Of a DNA stretch of 64,000 bases, positions 60,027 to 64,000 are shown one piece after another. The translations under genes and the position numbers were made by a program. The first letter of the stretch is position 1. Each line of letters opens with the position of its first letter. The notes under the pieces were generated by a model. It searched no databases. It saw only the letters and a program-made list of their open reading frames with translations, and was not told the DNA's origin. Source of the stretch: JACNIV01 sp965370415 (lineage in GTDB: Bacteria > Cloacimonadota > Cloacimonadia > Cloacimonadales > TCS61); the NCBI GenBank assembly GCA_965370415.1, contig CBDUTJ010000010.1, positions 19,144-83,143 on the forward strand, in the 5' to 3' direction.

Positions 60027-60935
60027 TTAGTCGAACCTTTTTATGTAAATATGACAGTAGGGCTGGCTGCCTTTCTTCTCGTAATAATCTTGATGATAAT
60101 CTTCGGCAGGATAGAATTTTGTAGCTGGTTCAACTTCGGTAGCCACATCATAGCCTTTTTCTTCCAAAATACCGCTCAGCTTTTGGATAATATCTTTTTG
60201 CTCTTTATTGGTATAATAAACTGCTGATCTGTATTGGTGACCGATATCAGGACCCTGACGATTAATCTGAGTAGGATCGTGAATCTCGAAAAAGAGCTTT
60301 GCCAGTTCTTCATAGCTCACTTTACTGGGATCGTAAACTATTTCAGTGGTTTCTGCATGACCGGTGGTGCCGGTAATTACGTCATAATATCCGGGATCTT
60401 TAAGATGCCCACCCATGTAGCCTACAGAAGTTGAAATCACACCATCCAGCTTTTGAAAATGGTATTCCACTCCCCAAAAACATCCACCGGCAAAATAGGC
60501 TTTTTCAGGTTGCATTTTTTGCGGCTGGAACGAAAGTGAAATTGAATTCACACAATGCCGCACATTTTTCTCGGTGAAGCCTTCACCCAGGAAAACATGC
60601 CCCAGATGAGCGCCACAATTGGCACACAAGATCTCTGTTCTTCTGCCATCGGCATCCGGCTGTTCTTTCACTTTGCCGGAAATAGCATCATCAAAGCTGG
60701 GCCAACCGCAACTTGAATGAAATTTGTCATCCGATTTAAAAAGCGGTTCTCCGCATTTCTTGCATTTATACAATCCCTTCTCAAAATGATCGGTGAAAAT
60801 CCCGGTGAAAGGATTTTCAGTTCCTTTTTGCTCGATCACATATTTTTCCAGATCCGTGAGTTTGTTATATTTATCTTCAGCATTCATTGCTATAGCTCCT
60901 ATCAGTAGGAGGGTTAAAATCATTAACTTTTTCAT
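60027..60935 (-). CDS. msrBA: Secreted peptide methionine sulfoxide reductase MsrB-MsrA fusion
   Basis: A 302-residue protein from the ATG at 60935 (GGAGG upstream; an earlier ATG at 60977 is inside the spacer). The signal peptide spans about 1-19. The MsrB domain comes first (about 25-145), with zinc cysteines CKKCG and CANCG and the catalytic Cys in HCVNSISLSF. Then comes MsrA (about 150-302), with catalytic FAGGCFWGVEYHF and GHAETTEIVYD. The order MsrB-MsrA is reversed relative to the fused MsrAB of Neisseria. Being exported, it repairs oxidised methionine in periplasmic or surface proteins. It is monocistronic. Confidence 0.94.
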   Translation of the reverse strand: MKKLMILTLLLIGAIAMNAEDKYNKLTDLEKYVIEQKGTENPFTGIFTDHFEKGLYKCKKCGEPLFKSDDKFHSSCGWPSFDDAISGKVKEQPDADGRRTEILCANCGAHLGHVFLGEGFTEKNVRHCVNSISLSFQPQKMQPEKAYFAGGCFWGVEYHFQKLDGVISTSVGYMGGHLKDPGYYDVITGTTGHAETTEIVYDPSKVSYEELAKLFFEIHDPTQINRQGPDIGHQYRSAVYYTNKEQKDIIQKLSGILEEKGYDVATEVEPATKFYPAEDYHQDYYEKKGSQPYCHIYIKRFD

Positions 60936-61008
60936 TTTACCTCCAAATATTATTTGATAGTATAAAACAAAAAACATTAATTGCTACATTATTTTATGTT
61001 AACAATAA

Positions 61009-61044
61009 AAAAGCGAAGTTCAGAATAACTCTAACCTTCGCTTT
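61009..61044 (-). terminator. Terminator after the DUF3078-like gene
   Basis: AAAGCGAAG (about 61010-61018) pairs with CTTCGCTTT (61036-61044) around a 17-base loop. On the minus strand it follows the gene ending at 61062 and is trailed by TTTTTATTG. Confidence 0.75.
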
Positions 61045-61061
61045 ATAAATATTTCTAACTC

Positions 61062-61937
61062 TTAAAATAACTTATACGTAAATCCCAATCCCAGTGTTTG
61101 CTTGAACTGCAGCTCATCGATGCTTTCTTCAGCTACATTATAATTTGTTCTGTTGTAGATCATCTGAAAATACAGATTCAGGTTAATAAGTTTGGTGATG
61201 TTGGCGCTGAAAATATGTTCCCAATCCAAGCGTACAGCTTTCCAATCATCTTCCCTGTATGTACCCTCTACAGCATCCGATTCGGAATAGAACAAAGCTT
61301 TGTAGAGAATCAATTTTGTGTTGTAGTTGATGGCATTCTTTGCCAGTGGAGATTTGAATTCACTTACAAATTCAATACCACCATCGTTTGTGCTTTCATC
61401 CGCATATTCGTCGAAGTATTGTTTGAAGGCAGCACCAAAACGGGCACTCAGTTCCTTGTTTTCTTCTTTGATGAACATGCGAGCCACACCAAATGTTTCC
61501 GTGAGAACGTTCGGATTGAAATTTTTTACCTCATTTTCCCGTTTATCCATGAATTGACTTTCCAATCTGACACTGGCAAAGGGATCTACCACTAAGCCAA
61601 GCGTAAAACGGAACATGGATTCAAAGTCGATCAGATCGGTTGTTTTATCCGGTTTTGCCCATTTTTTTGTACTATCTACTGCAACATATTGACTGTGTGT
61701 CTGACCAAAAGCAAGCTTGAGAGTATTCTTGTTATTCACCTTATCCGTAAGTTGCTTTTCTGCCAGCAAGTTGGCATTGAAAGCCCAGGAAATTGCTCCT
61801 ATTTCTTCGCCGGCCCAGTTATCACTGTAAGAATTCTGGTTCATTGTGAGCGAAAGATCAGCAGTACTATTCCAACCTTCTGCCATTAATCCTGCGGTTG
61901 CGACCATAACGATCATTACTAAAATTATCTTTTTCAT
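61062..61937 (-). CDS. DUF3078-like outer-membrane protein
   Basis: A 291-residue outer-membrane protein. Signal peptide at 1-19. The mature N-terminus, WNSTADLSLTMNQNSYSDNWAGEE, matches the opening of DUF3078 (beta-barrel porin-like proteins of FCB bacteria). Alternating amphipathic strands run to a terminal aromatic (LGLGFTYKLF). The function is unknown. Its gene is followed by a terminator at 61009-61044 and preceded by 17 bp and the 151-residue gene, so the two may be one unit with mscS (63219-61062). Confidence 0.82.
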   Translation of the reverse strand: MKKIILVMIVMVATAGLMAEGWNSTADLSLTMNQNSYSDNWAGEEIGAISWAFNANLLAEKQLTDKVNNKNTLKLAFGQTHSQYVAVDSTKKWAKPDKTTDLIDFESMFRFTLGLVVDPFASVRLESQFMDKRENEVKNFNPNVLTETFGVARMFIKEENKELSARFGAAFKQYFDEYADESTNDGGIEFVSEFKSPLAKNAINYNTKLILYKALFYSESDAVEGTYREDDWKAVRLDWEHIFSANITKLINLNLYFQMIYNRTNYNVAEESIDELQFKQTLGLGFTYKLF

Positions 61938-61954
61938 TTTATTTTCCTTCTAAT

Positions 61955-62410
61955 TCATTTAAAAAAATATCTTACACCTATCGCACTGTTTAAACCAAAA
62001 TCTGTAGCAGGTACCAGGTCAAGCAAAGGTACGATCTCCAAAAATATATCAAACGGTGCTTTCGCAAATTGATAGGCAATTCCCACAGGAATACGAACTC
62101 CCAACTTTGATTTATCTTCCAGTCTTATCCTGGCTCCAATCCCATAATAGATCGGCAGGGAACCTTGTGAAACTTTTATAAGATCAGGATTATGAAACAG
62201 CATATCACCATGCAGATGTAGTGCATCCTCTTTTCCAAAAGACCAGGCTACAGCTCCATCAAAAGCAGTGGCTTCACCAGTCCAATATTTAAAACTAAGC
62301 CCTGTCGGCTCACCTACTATTATTCCTACTCCCAGCCCTGAATTCTGAGCTGTCAAACCGGTCGTGATCATCAAACCTATGATCAATGTTATAATTTGTT
62401 TTTTATTCAT
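61955..62410 (-). CDS. Small outer-membrane beta-barrel protein
   Basis: A 151-residue protein with a signal peptide (1-21, TTGLTAQ) and then strands such as LGVGIIVGEPTGLSFKYWTG, GAVAWSFGKEDALHLHGD and FGLNSAIGVRYFFK, ending in aromatic residues. The opening GVGIIVGEPTGLSFK recurs in short 'DUF3996-like' barrel proteins of this group, a tentative link. AGGAG precedes the ATG. It begins 2 bp after the mscS stop, so translation is probably coupled. Confidence 0.78.
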   Translation of the reverse strand: MNKKQIITLIIGLMITTGLTAQNSGLGVGIIVGEPTGLSFKYWTGEATAFDGAVAWSFGKEDALHLHGDMLFHNPDLIKVSQGSLPIYYGIGARIRLEDKSKLGVRIPVGIAYQFAKAPFDIFLEIVPLLDLVPATDFGLNSAIGVRYFFK

Positions 62411-62412
62411 TT

Positions 62413-63219
62413 TTACTCCTTGATCAAATGAACATCCATTTGCGGGAATGGAATACTAATTCTGTTCTTATCAAATTCATTTTTTACCTGTTCTGTCAAA
62501 TCAAAGAAAACACCCCAGTAATCCTCTGTTTTAGTCCACACGCGCACAACAAAATTAATCGAACTGTCGGCCAGTTCTCCAACTCTTACAAAAGGTTCCG
62601 GATCTTTCAGCACAAGTTTATGCTTACTAATTATCAGATTCAATATTTCTTTTACTTTCTGAATATCTGCATCGTAACCAACTCCGAATTTCAAATCTAC
62701 TCGCCGGGTCTTTTCTGCAGAGTAATTTGTAATCGTTCCATTCATTATCTGGGAATTTGGAACGATGATCTTCTTGTTATCTGGTGTTGTAAAATCAGTT
62801 GTAAAAATACTGATCTTACTAATACTACCGGAAACTCCACCAGCCTTAACATAATCTCCCACTTTAAATGGTCTGAACAGGATTATCAGAAAGCCGGAAG
62901 CAAAGTTGGAAAGCGAGCCCTGTAGAGCCAAACCGATTGCCAGACCGGCTGCGCCAATTATTGCCATAAAAGAAGTGGTTTGAATACCAAGCTGAGAAAG
63001 AGCTGCCAGAATTACAAACACCCATAATGCACTAAAAGCCAGAGATGAGATAAAAGATGAAATAGTTTTATCTACTTTCCTTTTATCCATTAATTTTAAA
63101 ATTAATTTACGAATACTTTTCGCAATTATGTTACCTATAATCAAAATAGCAATGGCTGCTATCAATTTAATTCCAAAGGTGGATCCCCATTCTATCAGCT
63201 TGTTCATTAATTGTTCCAT
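62413..63219 (-). CDS. mscS: Small-conductance mechanosensitive channel MscS
   Basis: A 268-residue inner-membrane channel that opens under tension to release solutes on hypo-osmotic shock. TM1 is at about 17-36, TM2 at about 50-73, and the pore helix TM3 at about 80-108 with the Gly/Ala pattern AIIGAAGLAIGLALQGSLSNFASG. The beta domain follows (GDYVKAGGVSGSISKISIFTT, IIVPNSQIMNGTITNYS), then an alpha/beta C-terminal vestibule. The length equals E. coli MscS. AGGAGGATAT precedes the ATG. Confidence 0.96.
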   Translation of the reverse strand: MEQLMNKLIEWGSTFGIKLIAAIAILIIGNIIAKSIRKLILKLMDKRKVDKTISSFISSLAFSALWVFVILAALSQLGIQTTSFMAIIGAAGLAIGLALQGSLSNFASGFLIILFRPFKVGDYVKAGGVSGSISKISIFTTDFTTPDNKKIIVPNSQIMNGTITNYSAEKTRRVDLKFGVGYDADIQKVKEILNLIISKHKLVLKDPEPFVRVGELADSSINFVVRVWTKTEDYWGVFFDLTEQVKNEFDKNRISIPFPQMDVHLIKE

Positions 63220-63353
63220 ATATCCTCCTAAATTTTTATGTGTAACCCAGAAAACATAGGATACACTTTTTAGTTTTATGTATTAAATCATATTTAATTA
63301 TCGTATCTTTTATCTCACTTTTTTTTGTTTTGAAAATCGCATAAAATATAGCA

Positions 63354-63376
63354 CACACCCTGCTTAACAGGGTGTG
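63354..63376 (-). terminator. Terminator after the OmpA-family gene
   Basis: CACACCCTG (63354-63362) pairs with CAGGGTGTG (63368-63376) around cttaa. On the minus strand it follows the stop at 63408, with TATATTTTATG after the stem rather than a pure T-run. Confidence 0.6.
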
Positions 63377-63407
63377 CGCAGTTAAGTAATATTTTCTTAC
63401 GAAAGCA

Positions 63408-64000
63408 TTATCTTGTTCTGAAGAATTCAATACGACGATTCTTAGCTCTACCTTCTTTTGTACTATTAGAAACTATCGGGTTCTCCGGACCATAGCCATT
63501 TGCAGTCAAACGATCAGCTTGAATACCCTGATTTATTAGATAATTTCTCACAGATTCTGCTCTTTGCTTTGAAATTTTCATATTGAAGGTAATCGAACCT
63601 GTATTATCAGTATAGCCGTTAATCTCAAGGTTCATTTTAGGATAGTCCTTGAGAGTACGTACTACTTTTTCAAGTATATTTTTTGTATTGTTGCTTAATT
63701 CGGCACTACCAGAAGCAAAAGTAACACCATCAAGAATAATCGGTGCTTTCTTTTCAAAAATGATTTCCGGTTTCTTATCAGGACATCCGTCTTCATCCAT
63801 ATAGCCATTCATAGTTTCCGGTTCATCCGGACATTTATCGTCTACGTCTAAAATTCCATCACCATCGTTATCCGGGTCCGGAACTCCATCTTCATCTTCA
63901 AAGCCGTCAAAATCTTCTGCCAGGTTTGGTTCTTTATCGTCTACATCTAAAATTCCATCACCATCGTTATCCGGGTCCGGAACTCCATCTTCATCTTCAA
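63408..64000 (-). CDS. OmpA family protein with calcium-binding tandem repeats (5' end outside window)
   Basis: The frame is open to the right edge, so the N-terminus is missing. The visible 197 residues start with acidic thrombospondin-type-3-like repeats (DPDNDGDGILDVDD), then a KCPDEPETMNGYMDEDGCPD segment with a Cys pair. The C-terminal OmpA domain follows: FASGSAELSNN, MNLEINGYTDNTGS, SKQRAESVRNYL and NGYGPENPIVSN then GRAKNRRIEF, which binds peptidoglycan. It is a cell-wall-anchored outer-membrane protein. An internal Met lies 30 codons into the part seen but is not the start. Confidence 0.92.
   Translation of the reverse strand, partial: EDEDGVPDPDNDGDGILDVDDKEPNLAEDFDGFEDEDGVPDPDNDGDGILDVDDKCPDEPETMNGYMDEDGCPDKKPEIIFEKKAPIILDGVTFASGSAELSNNTKNILEKVVRTLKDYPKMNLEINGYTDNTGSITFNMKISKQRAESVRNYLINQGIQADRLTANGYGPENPIVSNSTKEGRAKNRRIEFFRTR
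63834..64000. repeat. 99-bp tandem repeat coding for a 33-residue calcium-binding unit
   Basis: The segment starting tttatcgtctac recurs at 63834 and 63933, a 99-bp period, nearly identical by eye (one difference in the first 20 bp, acg/aca). The second copy runs off the edge. It encodes EDEDGVPDPDNDGDGILDVDD plus a variable linker. Confidence 0.85.

Overview
The window looks like a chromosomal piece of an AT-rich, diderm, amino-acid-fermenting bacterium of the Fibrobacterota-Chlorobiota-Bacteroidota (FCB) group. Candidatus Cloacimonadota is my best guess, by inference only. The pointers are adjacent secreted proteins ending in the NYPNPFNP type IX secretion (T9SS) C-terminal domain, a PorX-type response regulator/PglZ fusion, a GWxTD-domain protein, a carboxypeptidase-regulatory/TonB receptor fusion, a TolQ/TolR/AgmX operon, OmpA with calcium-binding repeats, and many lipoproteins. 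I saw no rRNA, tRNA, CRISPR array or conventional transposase.

Layout. 1-3.3 kb (minus strand): dTDP-sugar operon rfbA-rfbB-rfbC-DegT aminotransferase, with overlapping stop/start codons. 3.3-9.7 kb: a repeat-rich stretch holding a beta-helix lipoprotein, an AbiEii-like nucleotidyltransferase with a small helical partner, the heptose-7-phosphate kinase rfaE1, a small membrane protein and tsaE. 9.7-14.2 kb (minus): porX, panB, a DUF2905 protein, queH and an acyl-CoA dehydrogenase. 14.4-17.7 kb (plus): a small membrane protein, then TetR regulator and TonB-dependent receptor. 17.7-20.9 kb (minus): an unknown protein and priA. 20.9-31.9 kb (minus): a compact eight-gene envelope operon of outer-membrane protein, two TPR proteins, a small secreted protein, TolQ/ExbB, two TolR/ExbD and an AgmX/TonB-like protein. 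32-37.4 kb: yraN, a GWxTD protein and dnaE. 37.6-42.2 kb (plus): a FadR-like TetR regulator, an amidotransferase-fold lipoprotein and a 1057-residue MutL/GlmL-type reactivase-like protein. 42.3-53.2 kb (plus): small membrane proteins, lipoproteins, Nudix hydrolase, two T9SS-targeted beta-helix proteins and a TPR lipoprotein. 53.3-57.2 kb: an adenine methyltransferase plus PD-(D/E)XK nuclease pair preceded by three 33-bp direct repeats. 57.2-59.9 kb: tldD and pmbA/tldE. 60-64 kb (minus): a secreted MsrB-MsrA fusion, two outer-membrane proteins, MscS and a partial OmpA protein with tandem calcium-binding repeats.

Two things stand out. First, a family of short (about 30 bp) palindromic mini-elements and larger composite repeats is scattered through the window. 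Some copies can be compared with empty sites in the same window. One sits in frame inside a lipoprotein gene, and another has landed in the last codons of a T9SS cargo gene, where it supplies a new stop codon while nearly keeping the C-terminus. Second, the TolQ-TolR-TolR-AgmX-TPR-TPR-outer-membrane operon has the parts list of an energised trans-envelope machine resembling the myxobacterial Agl-Glt apparatus, in an organism that also carries the T9SS regulator PorX. Coordinates of start codons were adjusted by eye to ribosome-binding sites where they differ from the longest open frame.
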